Shown here: in pieces, positions 32,838 to 46,074 of the stretch
Layout of the letters: every line of letters begins with the position of its first letter
Numbering within the stretch: position 1 is the stretch's first letter
NCBI GenBank assembly: GCA_030068075.1
Contig: CM057829.1
Coordinates: 84,187,132-84,251,131 of the forward strand
DNA: 64,000 nucleotides
Reading direction: 5' to 3'
Source of the DNA: Paguma larvata
Taxonomy: Eukaryota; Chordata; Mammalia; Carnivora; Viverridae
Position numbers and translations under genes: made by a program
The notes under the pieces: generated by a model
The model's database searches: none
What the model was told of the DNA's origin: nothing
What the model saw: only the letters and a program-made list of their open reading frames with translations

Positions 32838-35800
32838 AGAATTCATGAACTTATATCGAGTGACAGTCGCAGGTTTGTGGGATCACATGGGCAACTCCTG
32901 GCACCCTTAGTCACTCGGGTTATCAGCTCAGTTTGTTTTCACTAACCAGTGCATAGTTATAATCATTACATTGTTTTAAAGATTTTTTTTCCATTCATAC
33001 TAACACTATGGTTAATCTATGCCCATAATAGACTATTAGTAAAAACAAGAAGCACAGAACACAGTGATACGGGAACATGAACGATAATGAGGAATACCGA
33101 AAGTGTTGATTTTGCAAAACCACTTAGATTTTATCAAATGTGTACATTACATTCTTCTGATAAAATGTCTTTGGCAGTACATCACCTAGTAATTGAAAAC
33201 TAATATAAAAGTGATAAAATATTTTATAACATTATTTCCAATTTAGATTTTTATTATTTGGGATAAATAATGAACTATTTGTAAATATATAGCATTTTAT
33301 AACATTATTTTATAACATATTTTATTTACATTTTTATAACATTTTTAACATTTTTAAACATTATTTTATAACATTATTTCCAATTTAGATTTTTATTATT
33401 TGGGATAAATAATGAATTATTTGTAAATATATACTTAATATATATTTTAATATAATTATTTATAAATAATTATCATTTCATATAAATGAAAGGATAAACT
33501 CTTCTTTCACCAAAGCTACATTCAGGCAAATATCTAAACACAGTAAACAGGAACCCTGTCACCTCAGCCATTATTTGGAATAGAAACTTCATAATTAAAA
33601 AACAACCTATTAAATATTATTAAAGTATGACATGTAAGAATTCTAAAATCTGATGGTTAGCTCTGTCATTTTACTTATTTCAGATGAAGAAATCTCTCAT
33701 TTTAAGATGGAGGTTTGGCTTTGTTTTGTGGGGTTTTTTTGCTTTGATCTCTATAATAGGCCAAGCCTCCCAACTAGTTCAGTTGATTTCAACACTTTTT
33801 CAACAGAAGTCAGTCAGAGCTGAGAAATACGGGAGTATCATTTCCACTTGTCATTATTCCCTTATTAATAGGAACAATAACTTGGCCAGATATGCCACAT
33901 ATCTTAGCCTAACGTAATCAAATAGCGTTCCAAATCCAAAACTGACTATTTCTCATAATCGATGTACATAACATCCCTGCTCTCAAAATTTTGACATAAA
34001 ATCATTATAAAAAATATAGTAGACTTACAGTATTAAATATTTCCAAGTTAGATTTTAAGTAATAAATACTTAAATGTATTAGTAATTTAAAACAGCACCA
34101 AATTCAGTAAACAGATTTTTTATAGAAATGGACAGACATAATTTATAAGTAGAAAGTTTTCTCCATTGTCCAACCTCAAAAAATAGTGTGCATAAAAGAT
34201 TAAGTTCCATGATTTTATCTCATTTTTCAAAAGAAAATTCTATAATTAAATTCAACTTCCAAAACAAATCGTGCTTAGCATCCCAGAGTTAAAAAAAAAA
34301 AATTCCATTAACTGAAGGTATATTGCCACAGAAGCCGAAGGCATAAACATTATAACCACAAATGTAAAGTTTCACATTCCTTTGATTTCATAACTTAAAT
34401 AATTAAAAAGGGCAATGAATTTTGAGTGTTGCATTGTTTTAGAAATACACATGTTTTATCTGATATATGTTAATGTAATAGGCCTTTCATTTTGTTGTTA
34501 TTTATATATAAAAAATAGAATAAAAAATTTTTTTAGAATATACTTTAGCTGTATAGTATGGAGTAATTTATATATAATGTCTCTTAAAATCACAATTTCA
34601 CATTTGGTTTATTTCTACAGGCTTTTTGTGACAGAAGCCACATAGTTGTTCAAAATACTAATAGAATGCATCTGTATGTAATAAGTCTAATATGTAAAAC
34701 AATATGGATCCTTTAAATTCAAATCCCCTGTGGGCCAGAGAGAATAGTTTGTAATGTACAAATCACAATTTCATCTTTAAGGGAGAAATAATATGGACTT
34801 TAGAAAATCACTTAGCCAGCAGAGTAAATATCAGTTTCTGGTTGTGAAGTAAAATCTTTCACTATCAATTATTTCAAGGGAACTTTTAAAATTCTTAGAC
34901 TGTGTGTTGTTATTTACCTGCCTTAAGGAATTAAAGTATTCTGAATAAAAGTATTTCATTAATCGAGTGGTTTGTTTCACATATTTATTGAAACTTTCCC
35001 TAAAACAGTCACTGTAAAGCCTTAGTATTTTCATTCAAGCAGCTCATAATGCAGGAAAGAAAGACATGTATGAAGCAATGATATATAATCAGTCTGTAAT
35101 AAAATGCAAAACACATTTGAAGAACAGAAGAAATCATATGATCGCTTAGGTTAAGGACAGGGACAGAGTAAAATTTGGAAAGGTGAATTTTGAGTGATGA
35201 CTTCAAAGATTACCGAGAATTTTTCCTATTATCAAGGGATTATAAGGAAGAGATGGTATATGTGCTGCCGAAGCAAGCACTATAAGAAGAGATGGAAGAG
35301 AAGGGGGCTGGGAGAAGAAATGGGGAAAAAGGCCAATCATAAAAGGAGATATGCATGGTCTATAGGTGAGGTTAACTCATGCTGTGCTAAGGAGTTCAGG
35401 TTTAGTCAAGAATGTAATAGAAATCCATCACCACATTTTGATTGGGAATAGTTACATGTTCAAATATGATTGTATTTGACATATTTGAGATCAGAACAGG
35501 AAATCCAATAAGAGGGCAAATGCAGGAGTTCATAGAAGAATTTATGAATGTCTGAACTAGGGCTGTGATAGAACAGAACAGAGAGAAAGGGGTGTGTTTT
35601 AGAGTTCAGAGGCGGAGAAGTTGAATGGGGCAGGAGAAAAACCATAGAAAGAGACATTGTATAGAGCAGGAGAAGCCCATTGAAAGAAACACACCTAAAA
35701 AAACCCAAAACACAATACACCTGGATTTGACTATCCAGCCATGTGCCATTTTTTTTTTAGCCTAGATAAGTTATAAATTCAATATCTCCCTCCCAAGCCC

Positions 35801-36075
35801 CCCATCTTTTAATGTATCTTTAAAAATTGTTGTAAGAATTAGCTTCTCAATATTTTAATTTGCTAGTGTTGAAGACTCACATATCTGTCATCAGTTTTAT
35901 CCCTAGGTGTTTGGTGTCTTCTCGTACAATTGTAAATGCTATTCAAAATGTTATTCTCTAATTCATTCTTAGTGTAAGAACTCAACTGAATTTTGATTAA
36001 TGAAATTGTGTCCACAAATTTGTTAAGTTCATATGCTAATTTTAAGAGCTATTGGTAGTTTCTTTTGGGTTTTCT
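32838..36075. other. AT-rich intergenic DNA with a 70-bp direct repeat and an L2 remnant
   Basis: A 70-bp repeat occurs at 33221-33290 and 33363-33432. A decayed antisense L2-like stretch ('gctaaggagttcaggttta', 'gagggcaaatgcaggag', 'gaactagggctgtgatag') lies at about 35180-35640. No supported gene. Confidence 0.5.
33221..33432 (+). repeat. 70-bp direct repeat, 142-bp period
   Basis: The two copies (33221-33290 and 33363-33432) differ at one position in my reading (tgaactattt versus tgaattattt). The 72 bp between them is a run of 'ttttataacatt'-like slippage repeats, suggesting local replication slippage or a recent tandem duplication. Confidence 0.9.
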
Positions 36076-36284
36076 TTAATTTTTTTTAATATTTATTCAT
36101 TTTTGAGAGACAGAGACAGAGCATGAGTGGGGGAGGGGCAGAAAGAGAGGGAGACAGAATCTGAAATAGGTTCCAGGCTCTGAGCTGTCTGCACAGAGCC
36201 CGGCACAGGGCTCGGACTCATGAACTGTGAATCATGACCTGAGCCGAAGTCGGATGCCTAACGCACTAAGCCACCCAAACGCTC
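36076..36284 (-). repeat. Felid tRNA-Lys SINE, antisense
   Basis: The element has the tail 'ttttttaatatttattcat', 'gcatgagtgggggagggg', 'gagacagaatctgaaatagg', 'gctgtctgcacagagccc', 'catgaactgtgaatcatgac' and 'ctaagccacccaaacgc'. The flanks 'cttttgggttttc' and 'ccttttgggtatcc' form an imperfect TSD. Confidence 0.92.
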
Positions 36285-36766
36285 AACCTTTTGGGTATCC
36301 TAAATATACAATTTTATCACCTGCAAGTCAAAATAGTTCTACCTTTTTTTTTTTTTTCAGGCTATAACCATTCTTTATTTTTACACCTTATAAATTGACT
36401 AGAAACTTCAATAGTATAATAATAGATTATGGTCTTGTAATCTAAACTCTTTAAGTCCTCTTCATCAGAAAACATAACTTTTGTCTAGTCTACTAAAAGT
36501 TTGGGCACACTTCTTAAATATTGTCTTCAGTCTTATAACACTGTGCATATTCTTACCATAGCAATAGTATTCCAGTCATCATCTTTTGCCGTTTTTATAC
36601 GTTCAGAGTAAATGGTTCTTAAGAATAAGTATTTTTCCATATTTATTATTAAATCTCCAGTCCCTAAACTGCTTGATAAAAAATAAGTGCTTAAAATCCT
36701 CTAGTGAAAGAATGGATACCGTTTGCATAACAGCTTTTCGACATACATACAACAGATTGCAAAGGA
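36285..36766. other. Short unassigned gap between SINE and L1
   Basis: AT-rich. A poly-T precedes 'caggctataaccattcttta' at about 36345, possibly a minor retrocopy tail. Nothing further is identifiable. Confidence 0.4.
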
Positions 36767-36781
36767 AGGTCATAAATTCTT

Positions 36782-39700
36782 TTTTTAAATAATTTATTGT
36801 CAAATTGGTTTCCATACAACACCCAGTGCTCATCTCAACAAGTGCCCTCCTCTGTGCCCATCACCCACTCTCCCGCCTCCCACACCCCCTTCTCCCCTCA
36901 GTTTGCTCTGAATTGAGTTGAGTCTCCCATGTTATGTCTTCCTTCCTCTCTGTGTTTTTTTTTTTTCCTTCCCCTCTTCCCCCCTCCCCTGATTTTCTGT
37001 TAGGTCTCACAAACCTACCTATGTGTGAAAACATACAGCATCTGTCTTTCTCTGCCTGACTTATTTCACTGAGCATAATACCCTCCAGTTCCATCCATGT
37101 TGCCTACCATGGCCAGATTTCATTCCTTCTCATTGCTACGTAGTATTCCAATGTATATATATACCACATCTTCTTTATCCATACGTCAGTTGATGGACAC
37201 TTAGTCTCTTTCCATGATTTGGCTATTGTCAAAAGTGCTGCTGAGAACATTGGAGTACACGTGCCCCTATGCATCAGCAGTCCTGTATCTCTTGGGTAGA
37301 TTCCTAATAGTGCTATTGCCGGGTCATAGGGTAAATCTATTTTCATTTTTTTGAGGAACCTCCACACAGTTCTCCAGAGTGGTTGCACCAGTTTGCATTC
37401 CCACCAACAGTGCAAGAGGCTGCCTGTTTCTCCACATCCTCGCCAGCATCTATAGTTTCCTGACTTGTTCATTTTAGCCACTCTGACTGGTGCGAGGTGG
37501 TATCTCAGTGTGGTTTTGATTTGTGTTTCCCTGATGATGAGTGACATTGAGCATCGTTTCATGTGTCTGTTTGCCATTTGGATGTCTTTTTTGGAGAAGT
37601 GTCTATTCATATCTTCCGCCCATTTCTTCATTGGGTTATTCATTTTTCGGGTATGGAGTTTGGTAAGTTCTTTACAGATTTTCGATATTAGTCCTTTATC
37701 CAATATGTCATTTGCGACTGATCTTTTCCCATTCCGTTGGTTGCCTATCAGTTTTGTTGGTTGTTTCTTTTGCCTTGCAGAAGCTTTTTATCTTGATGAG
37801 GTCCCAGTAGTTCATCTTTTCCTTTTAATTCCCTTGCCTTTGGAGACGTGTCGAGTAAGAAATTGGTGTGTCTTAGGTCAAAGAGGCTTTTTCCTGCTTT
37901 CTCCTCTAGGATTTTGATGGTTTCCTATCTCACGTTCAGATCCCTCATCCATTTAGAGTTTATTTTTGTGAGTGGTGTAAGGAAGTGGTCTAGTTTCATT
38001 CTTCTGCATGTTGCTGTCCAGTTCTCCCAGCATCATTTGTTAAAGAGGCTGTCTTTTTTCCATTGGATACTCTTTCCCGCTTTGTCAAAGATTAGTTGGC
38101 CATATACCTGCAGGTCCATTTCTGAGTTTTCTATTCTATTCCATTGGTCTATGTGTCTGTTTTTATGCCAGTACCATGCTGTCTTGATGACTACCGCTTT
38201 GTAGTAGAGGTTAAAGTCTGGGATTGTGATGCCTCCCACCTTGGTTTTATTCTTCAGAATTACTTTGGCTATTCGGGGTCTTTTGTGGTTCCATACAAAT
38301 TTTAGGATTGTTTGCTCTAGCTTTGAGAAGAATGTTGGTGAAATTTTGATTGGGATTGCATTGAATGTGTAGATTGCTTTGGGTAGTATTGGCATTTTAA
38401 CAATATTTATTCTTCCAATCCATGAGCATGGGATGTTTTTCCATATCCTTGTGTCTTCCTCAATTTCCTTCATAAGTTTTTTATAGTTTTCAGCATAGAG
38501 GCCTTTTACATCTTTGGTTAAGTTTATTCCTAAGTATTTTATGCTTTTTTGTGCAAGTGTGAAAGGGATTAGCGTCTTTATTTCTCTTTCTGCTGCTTCA
38601 TTGTTGGTGTATAGAAATGCAACCGATTTCTGTACATTGATTTTGTACCTTGCAACTTTGCTGAATTCATGCATCAGTTCTAGTAGGCTTTTGGTGGATT
38701 CTGTCAGGTTTTCCATGTAAAGTATCATATCGTCTGCAAAAAGTGAAAGTTTGACTTCCTCCTTGCCAATCTTGATGCCTTTTATTTTGTTTTGTTTTCT
38801 GGTTGCTGATGCTAGGACTTCTAACACTATGTTAAATAGCAGTGGTGAGAGTGGACACCCTCTCATGTGCCTGATCTTAGGGGAAAGGCTCTCAGTTTTT
38901 CCCCATTGAGGATGATATTAGCTGTGGGCTTTTCATATATGGCTTTTATGATGTTTAAGTATGTTCCTTCTATCCCAACTTTCTCGAGGGTTTTTATTAG
39001 GAAAGGGTGCTGTATTTTGTCAGATGGTTTTTCTGCATCTATTGACAGGATCCTATGGTTCTTACCATTTCTTTTGTTAATGTGATTTATCACGTTGTTT
39101 GATTTGTGAATACTAAACCATCCCTGCAAACCAGAGATGAATCCTACTTGATCATGGTGAATAATTCTTTTTATATGCTGTTGGACTCGATTTGTTAGTA
39201 TCTTGTTGAGAATTTTGCATCCGTATTCATCAAGGATATCCGCCTGTAATTCTCTTTCTTTGCTGGGTCTTTACCTGGTTTGGGAATCAAAGTGATGCTG
39301 GCTTCATAGAATGAGTCTGGGAGTTTTCCTTCCATTTCAATGTTTTGGAACAGCTTGAAGAGGATAGGAATTGACTCTGTTTTAAATGTCTGGTAAAATT
39401 CCGCAGGGAAGCCATCTGGTCCAGGGCTTTTATTTGATGGGAGATTTTTGATAACTGATTCAATTTCTTCACTAGTTATGGGTCTGTTCAAATTTTCTAT
39501 TTCTTCCCATTTGAGTTTTGGTAGCATGTGGCTGTGTAGAAATTTGTCCATTTCTTCCAAGTTGCTGAGTTTGGTGGCATATAATTTTTCATAGTATTCT
39601 CTGACAATTACGTGTCTTTCTGAGGAATTGGTTGTAATTACTCCCTTTTCATTCATGATTTTATCTATTTGGGTTCTCTCTCTTTTATTTTTGAGAAGCC

Positions 39701-39949
39701 TGGCTAGAGGTTTGTCTATTTTGTTTATTTTTTCAAAGAACCAGCTCTTGGTTTCATTGATCTGTTCCACTACTTTTTCTGTTTCCGTATGATTAATTTG
39801 TGCCCTGATCTTTGTTATTTCTCTCTTTCTGCTGAGTTTGGGTAGTCTTAGTTGTTCTGCTTCTAGTTCCTTTAGGCATGCTGTTAGAATTTGTATTATT
39901 GATTTTTCCTATTTCTTGAGGTGGGCCTGGATTGCAATATATTTTCTTC
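36782..39949 (-). mobile_element. L1 LINE, 5'-truncated, 3.2 kb, antisense, with 15-bp TSD
   Basis: The left end is poly-T then the antisense L1 3' UTR ('ttggtttccatacaacacc'). The right end stops inside ORF2 at the 'IQAHLKK' region. The TSD is 'aggtcataaattctt' (36767-36781) and 'aggtcatacattctt' (39950-39964), one mismatch. The nick site TTCTT/GA fits L1 endonuclease. The 3' UTR and coding sequence are close to the young L1 at 51852-58715, so this is a fairly recent, truncated relative. Confidence 0.95.
37104..39770 (-). pseudogene. L1 ORF2 remnant (reverse transcriptase and C-terminal domain)
   Basis: ORF2 encodes the L1 endonuclease/reverse transcriptase used for target-primed reverse transcription. 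Here only the part after the endonuclease remains, split into open pieces at 39195-39770, 38863-39129, 38033-38866 and 37104-37703, lying in different frames. The piece ending near 38033 carries the catalytic RT motif FADD (about 38729-38740) within [12 protein letters not shown]. The 37104-37703 piece carries the C-terminal Cys-rich motif [18 protein letters not shown]. In the RT substrate-loop region, the usual phrase with '[12 protein letters not shown]' is intact in the first piece. Frameshifts between the pieces, and loss of the endonuclease by truncation, make it non-functional. Confidence 0.92.
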
Positions 39950-39964
39950 AGGTCATACATTCTT

Positions 39965-42220
39965 GAAATCCCCCTTGCTTTGAGTTTTGAATCTCTTCTC
40001 TCAGCAAGAGGCAGAGTCTATTTCTGAATCCCTTCTGTTTGAGTTTGGCCTAGTAACTTACCCAGTGCAACATTAACAAACAGAATTTAAGCAGAATCTT
40101 GGTAAGGTTACACATTGGGACTTTCTCTTCCACCACCAGAAACCAATGCCACCCATTATGTACTGTTTTTGTGGGAATGAAACCTTAAGTGCTTGTACGA
40201 ACATAAAGATTCCTAAAGTTTCTTTCTACCTGATCCTTCCACTTTTCAATAAGACAAAGGTAAAGACAGGCACAAGGCTTAAGTTTAGCAAATAAGAATT
40301 TCTCTCCAAGGTTTATGAACTCCAACGAAGTGATCCAGGGAACACAGAGATGATTATAATCCATTCTTTCCAATGTGAAACTCAACTGACATACTTGAGT
40401 TCTCCTTTTAAGAGCTTTCTGTGAGGCCTAATTCCCCATATTGGTTCTTTACTTACCTGATATTACAGTTAGAAATTTTGCATAATTTTCCTGGAATTGG
40501 GGATTGCCATGCACGTCCAGGTTTCCTATGCATGTCAGGTGTATAACTGAAAGGCATGAGTTATTTCAGGTCATCTAGGGCCCTGTCTAATAGGTGTTGG
40601 AGAGTGAGAAATCCTCAGCCAAAGAGGTTGAGTTTGCCTTCATTTGCCTAGAAGTTGAGGGAAAAGTCACATGTATATAGTCTGGAGGTAGAAAAGCACT
40701 TGTCTAGATCAGAATTGGGTAAGATATGGATCCCTTAGGGGAATACACTAGTTGACAAAAGAGAAGAAACGTTGTCCAGGATAGGTAAAGCTTGGAGGCA
40801 GGAAATCACCAGCTAATTCAAAACTGACCAGATCAACTCACCAACTTTCTCCAACTCCTTCAGTTATTTTGGGGGGAGTGAAGTAATAGCCAGCTGATAG
40901 AAGTGGAGGTGAAGTGGGAAAAAGAATGAGCAGAAGGTCTAGGCTCTAGGCCACTACCCAGGCTGAAACAGGCCTGGGCTAGGAGAGTATGGAAGAATTA
41001 ACTCTAGGCCAAATTTGCACTTTTGATTACTACATGGATTTGGGTATGCTAATTCCTAAACTGAGGTTTGTTTGTTTTATTTTTGTTTTTGATTTTTAAA
41101 GTAAGCCTAGAATTCTCAGTTACCCAAGGATGAGAAGAAAAGTCATCATATTGATCTCCGTTCTCATCATGAATAAATGTAATCCAGCCGAATAAAGTCT
41201 AAAGGAAAAGCAGAAGATAGAGTTGTGTTAAGATTATGTCATAAATCTTGCTGGTTCAACACAACACAAAGTATGATTTTGTGGAGATAGATTTTTTTCT
41301 CAAAATAGAATAATTTTTCCCTTAAAAATGGTGGTGTTATAAGTTTTCAATTATTTTTTAATAATAAAAACACGTGTATTATCCATTTCTGATACAGCAA
41401 AGAGAAAATGAAAGGAAATTTATAAGCTTTCCCAGTAAATAGATAACATTGTATGCTTGTTACCTGCTGGCATACAAGACCCATTTCCTGCCACTTCCTA
41501 TTCTGCCATCATAGGGGACTAACCCAGCAACCAAGGCGTCCCAGTTGCATTCACTACTTAGATGCTGGCCAGAGTTGCCAACGAGAGGCACTCGTAGGAG
41601 ATTATTGAGTGAGAAGAAACAAACAGGTTATTTCTCCTTTCTTTTCCCTGAATGATGGGGGCAGTGTAACCAGCAGCAGCCATGTCTCCTCCTTGTCTCT
41701 AGCTTCTACTGGGCAGACTCCTTTTGGTGGTCTCACTTCCTGCTGTCCCAGATCCTTCCATGGATTCTGATAACACTTAACCTTCTATTTGAGTTGCCTT
41801 ACCATATTCTGAGTTTTTAATATTTCAATTGATAAATAGCTCTCCAACTTAATACCTCCTTACTGAACTGCTTAGCATGAATTTTTTTTTACTGACTCTG
41901 ACTCCTAACACCTTTGCTAATATTGTGGGGACTTTATTTAGGGAATTTCTACTTGTTTTGTTTTAGCAATGTATATAGTTTAAATAGTATCTCATCCTTC
42001 CCTGCTTTCCGGAGCTTTAGATAAACTTGATCCAGAACTATAAAGACAGATCTTTTCCCACAAATTCTGCAAATTCTGAGAGCCTATTTCCCCATTGGTT
42101 CTCACTACTGCATATTTTTAAATTATCTATATTTTTAAAATTTAACATTTTGAGAAAATTCAAGATATCCCCAATTTGGAACAATCGGTGACGCCCCTCC
42201 CTTTTCCCTCTCCCTCCTCC
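39965..42220. other. Unassigned DNA with old repeat-like blocks
   Basis: Two blocks look like ancient interspersed elements of unknown family: about 39990-40150 ('agcaagaggcagagtctatt') and about 41455-41800 ('gttgccaacgagaggcact'). No gene is supported. Confidence 0.4.
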
Positions 42221-42225
42221 TTCTC

Positions 42226-42231
42226 TTTATA

Positions 42232-42270
<39 letters not shown>
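42226..42270. repeat. (TA)n microsatellite next to a CT-rich tract
   Basis: About 22 TA units, interrupted once, with CT-rich stretches on both sides (42190-42225 and 42280-42330). Prone to unpairing and length change. Confidence 0.92.
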
Positions 42271-42271
<1 letters not shown>

Positions 42272-45200
42272 CCGTATTCTCTCTGTCTCTTTCTTTCTGT
42301 CTCCATCTCCCTCTGTCTCTTTCTCTCTGTCACATAACCATAGACATAAAATCAATATCATTGTTCGTAATTTATATATTTCCTCTGTATCCTAATTTAT
42401 AATGTTGTCAGTAGAATTGTCAAATTCTAAAGAGAGTGTGATTCATCTTCCTCACTAATGTGGTTTCGTTTAGTTCATTTATTTGTAATACCTTTTGCTG
42501 TATATAATACAATGTTTGATATTTAATGAGTGAAAACTTAGAACTATTATATATTTTGATGAATCGTAGATTGTGTCATTGCAAAAAAATCTCTTTGTTC
42601 TGTTTATGCTTTTATTTGAAAATTTGAAATTTATTTTGGTCAATTAAATATTGTCAAAATGGATTTATTTCATGTGCACTGACATGATATATTTTTACAC
42701 AATCATTTAATTTAAATAATTTTGAGTCTTTATTTCATTTATTTATATACAGCATTCAGGCAGAATTTGATTTTTTACCCAATCTTAGGATTTTTGTTGT
42801 TTTTAGTAGGGAAATTAATATATTTACTTTTATTATGACGAATACTATTGTGTGTTGCTTCTACTAACATTTAATTATTTTTCTATTTTCAATGCTTTTA
42901 GTTGTCTGACTTTCACGAGATTAGTTTCCTTTCTTCCTTTTTTTCATTTATGTAAATTCTCAGGATTTAGAAATCATATATACTCATGCATCAATTAATC
43001 TTTCATAAGTAAGCATGTTAAAAATGTGAGTTTAGATCAAATTACATAAACTGTTTCTTCCTTCCCTACCCAGTATTTTCACACACATTCAAGAGCATAC
43101 AACATAATCACTTTAAATATCATTTGAGTTATCCTTAATAACTTCCTTTCCTGTAAACAGGTAGCAACTTTAGAGCAATAAGAGTAACAGAAGATTATTC
43201 TGGAACAACAGTAGAGGAGATACATTGACACAAAGGTTGCTAAAATAACCTGTGTACACAAAAGGGGCATTACTATTTTAACATTAGAAATCCGAGGAAT
43301 TTTCTAGGAACACTTTGAAAGAATTGCAAAATATCCAGTATAGTCATACACATTGCTTTTAAAGGAAGGAAACTATTCTACCAAATGATTCTTTAATCTA
43401 GTCGAAGTTGTATATTGGTATAGTATACTGATAATAGTCCATGAGTAGAATAGAAATATGATTTGGAAATTCAAATGAAGTATTCTATACTAATAAAACC
43501 CTGTATAGAAACTTCATTAAAAATATATATCTAGTTTACAAAACACAAGGGAGAGAGAAAAATTCTTTTCTAAGGGTGATATGAAAAGTACTTTGTTTCC
43601 AGTAAGTTCATAGGTAATTTTAAGGGAGGCAGACATGGTACCACCATTACCAGAAATCTGGTTACATGCCCAAATGTCTGTAATAGCCCAATAAATTTTC
43701 TGTTTTCATTCATTTTTTATAAATTCCATAAGAGTATGTGCTTTCATATTTCTTTAACATATAACCATTGTAACATGACATTGAAAATTAGACTAATTAA
43801 ACTCGTTAAGGGTAAGGATGCTCTGTCCTGTATATCTTCATAATCCAATACTTGGCACAAAGCTTTGCAGAGAATAAGGGCCAGTTTATAACTAATGATT
43901 AAGCCCTAAATTTGGAATATCAAGTTAATTTATAGATTTTATAAGACATGTAAATATCTCCTTTCATATTTGAACTAAGTAAAAAAAAATACAACTGAGA
44001 CTAGTAGAGTTGGATCTATTTGGGCAGAAGCAGAAAACTCAAGCTAAATTTGATTGTTAGGGAAGAGACACTTGCATCACTTTGATTTCCCATGTAATCG
44101 TTACTAAATAAATTCATCCATTATAGTTGCACATTTACAGATTACTATATTCCAAGCTAGGCCTAGTTCCCCTTGGTTTTAAGAATTTCTTCTAGCTTTT
44201 TATGGTACCCCTACAATAACAGACTCCAACTTCTATTCAACTGTTTATAAGGATTGAATTGTAATAATATGTTTACACATCTGCCTTCCCCACTAGAACA
44301 TAAGAGTAGGGACACATGTTCATGTTTGGATGCATAATGCCAGTGACAGATTAAGGAGTAATGTATGAGGCTTTCTCACTCCAACACTTTATTACAGAAA
44401 ATACTTTATTATAGGATAACTTATCTAGCCTTAGGTGTAGAAGCAAATATATAGAAGAGACATGAGAGTCAGAATCCCCTTGCTTTATATTTTTACATTT
44501 TTCACTTTCTTACTGATTACTATTATATTGCTATTCATATCTCATGGCCCCCGTATAAGCTGGTGAGGATGTGCTATGCTTTCGCTAAAGCTTACTTTAA
44601 AATTAACAGTAAAGTACATATTGATGAAGATTACTCAGTTACTCTTTTTATTTTTTTGGAATAAATAAATATTTATAATTGGGTATTTACTTGGGTAAAA
44701 AGAAAACAATATTTACTGGAGCTTTCCAGTTGAAAAGACTTTGTCCAAGTTTAACTTTAGCTTCAACATTTCACATCAAGTTTCTTAATTGCTCTTGAGA
44801 GCTCCAGTCTTTCATTAATTTAGACAATATTCTTGTGACCTAATAGCAGTAAAGGGAAAAGAGACATGAACACAAGCTTCTTTGACTTTTTTTTCTTCAC
44901 TGACGTGTTGTGTAGGGCCACTTGAAAACAAATCCCTAAGGAATTTCAGTTACACATTTATAATATTTACACATTACTAAAGTTTATTTTTCAGTAATTG
45001 ACTCTTCCCCAAAGTAAAACAAAACTCCTAGAGAAACAACATGCAACTGTCAGTGTGGTCATTATTTAGTCTACACAGTTTTAGAAAGCAAATTCAAGGT
45101 ATTTTATAAGCTTCTGATTATGTTGCTTAGGAAAACCAAGAATATCATCATCATCTCAGCACAAATATACCTTATAATGAATGTCTAAAGGTTTGTTTTC

Positions 45201-45885
45201 TGTCAGGTACTTTATAAGTAAACGCAAGCAATGTTTTTTATGAAAGTTTCACTCAAAGTTGTTCAACCACTGTCACTAAATTTCTGTGACTTACGTTTGA
45301 GTTATAGGAAGTAAAGTAATGAATAAATCAAAGTCATCTGAAGTTTGTCATTTAAAAATCAAAAAGCCCCAGCGAGAAAATCAACTCTATTCTTCTTGTT
45401 GGAGAATATAGTTTGCTTGGAATGTATGGCCAACGTTTTCATACTGATAGGGATGACTAATGATGCTTTTTGCAAAAATTAATACTATTTCAAGCAACTG
45501 TTTATAGCTGAAGAGAGCAGTTGCTATTTTATACTTGATAACTCTAAGCAAATTGTGTAAATAATAATTCAATTTGTAGAAAACCAAGGAATTATTAGAA
45601 GTTGAGTAGAAGGAATGGACTCTATTCTAGTCTATATAAATGTATATATATAGTATTTGATTAATATTTGATATATATATAATTAATATATATCAATATA
45701 TATTAATTTTGAATTAATTCACCATATAATTCAAAATTAAAGAAACAAATTTTAATAAAAGTCTTAAAACTTACTTAAGGTCATGTTGCTAGTAACTGAC
45801 AGAACCTTGAAAGTGTATGCTTCTAAAGGATATGTTTTAAAATTTTTAGAGATCATATATACATTATATAATATGTATATATGTA
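42271..45885. other. Long AT-rich intergenic stretch
   Basis: No gene. A sense L2 3' end-like piece ('gggtaaggatgctctgtcc', 'cttggcacaaagc') lies at about 43800-43910. A 14-bp-arm AT hairpin lies at 45703-45740. The few short frames (for example 43079-43270 and 45387-45587 on minus) lack domains. Confidence 0.5.
45703..45740. repeat. Perfect 14-bp inverted repeat, 10-nt spacer
   Basis: The arms 45703-45716 and 45727-45740 (core 'taattttgaatta' / 'taattcaaaatta') pair fully. It sits at the end of a TA-rich tract (45640-45700) that itself contains palindromic ATATAT blocks. Confidence 0.85.
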
Positions 45886-46074
45886 TATTTTAACATTTAT
45901 TTTCTTTTGGGAGAGAGAGAAGGCCGGGGAGGGCCAGACAGAATGGAAGAGAGAGAGAATCCCAAGCAGGCTCTGTACTCCACACAGAGCCTCACACAGG
46001 GTTTGATCTCACAATCATGAGATTATGACCTGAGATAAAATCAAAAGTCAGATGCTCAACTGCCCCGGTACCCC
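45886..46074 (-). repeat. Felid-type tRNA-Lys SINE, diverged, antisense, abutting an L1
   Basis: The tail 'ttttaacatttattttc', GA-rich body, 'gaatcccaagcaggctctg', 'cacagagcctcacacaggg' and 'catgagattatgacctgag' are recognisable. The right end meets old L1 sequence within a few bases. No TSD is evident. Confidence 0.8.

Noticed and set aside
37465..38204. Plus-strand frames of 150 and 118 residues
   Set aside because: They are antisense to the ORF2 of the truncated L1, and an equivalent antisense frame recurs at 52921-53277 in the young L1.
42226..42270. Possible CRISPR or other spaced repeat array
   Set aside because: It is a simple TA microsatellite. No array of direct repeats with unique spacers exists in the window, and the organism is a mammal.
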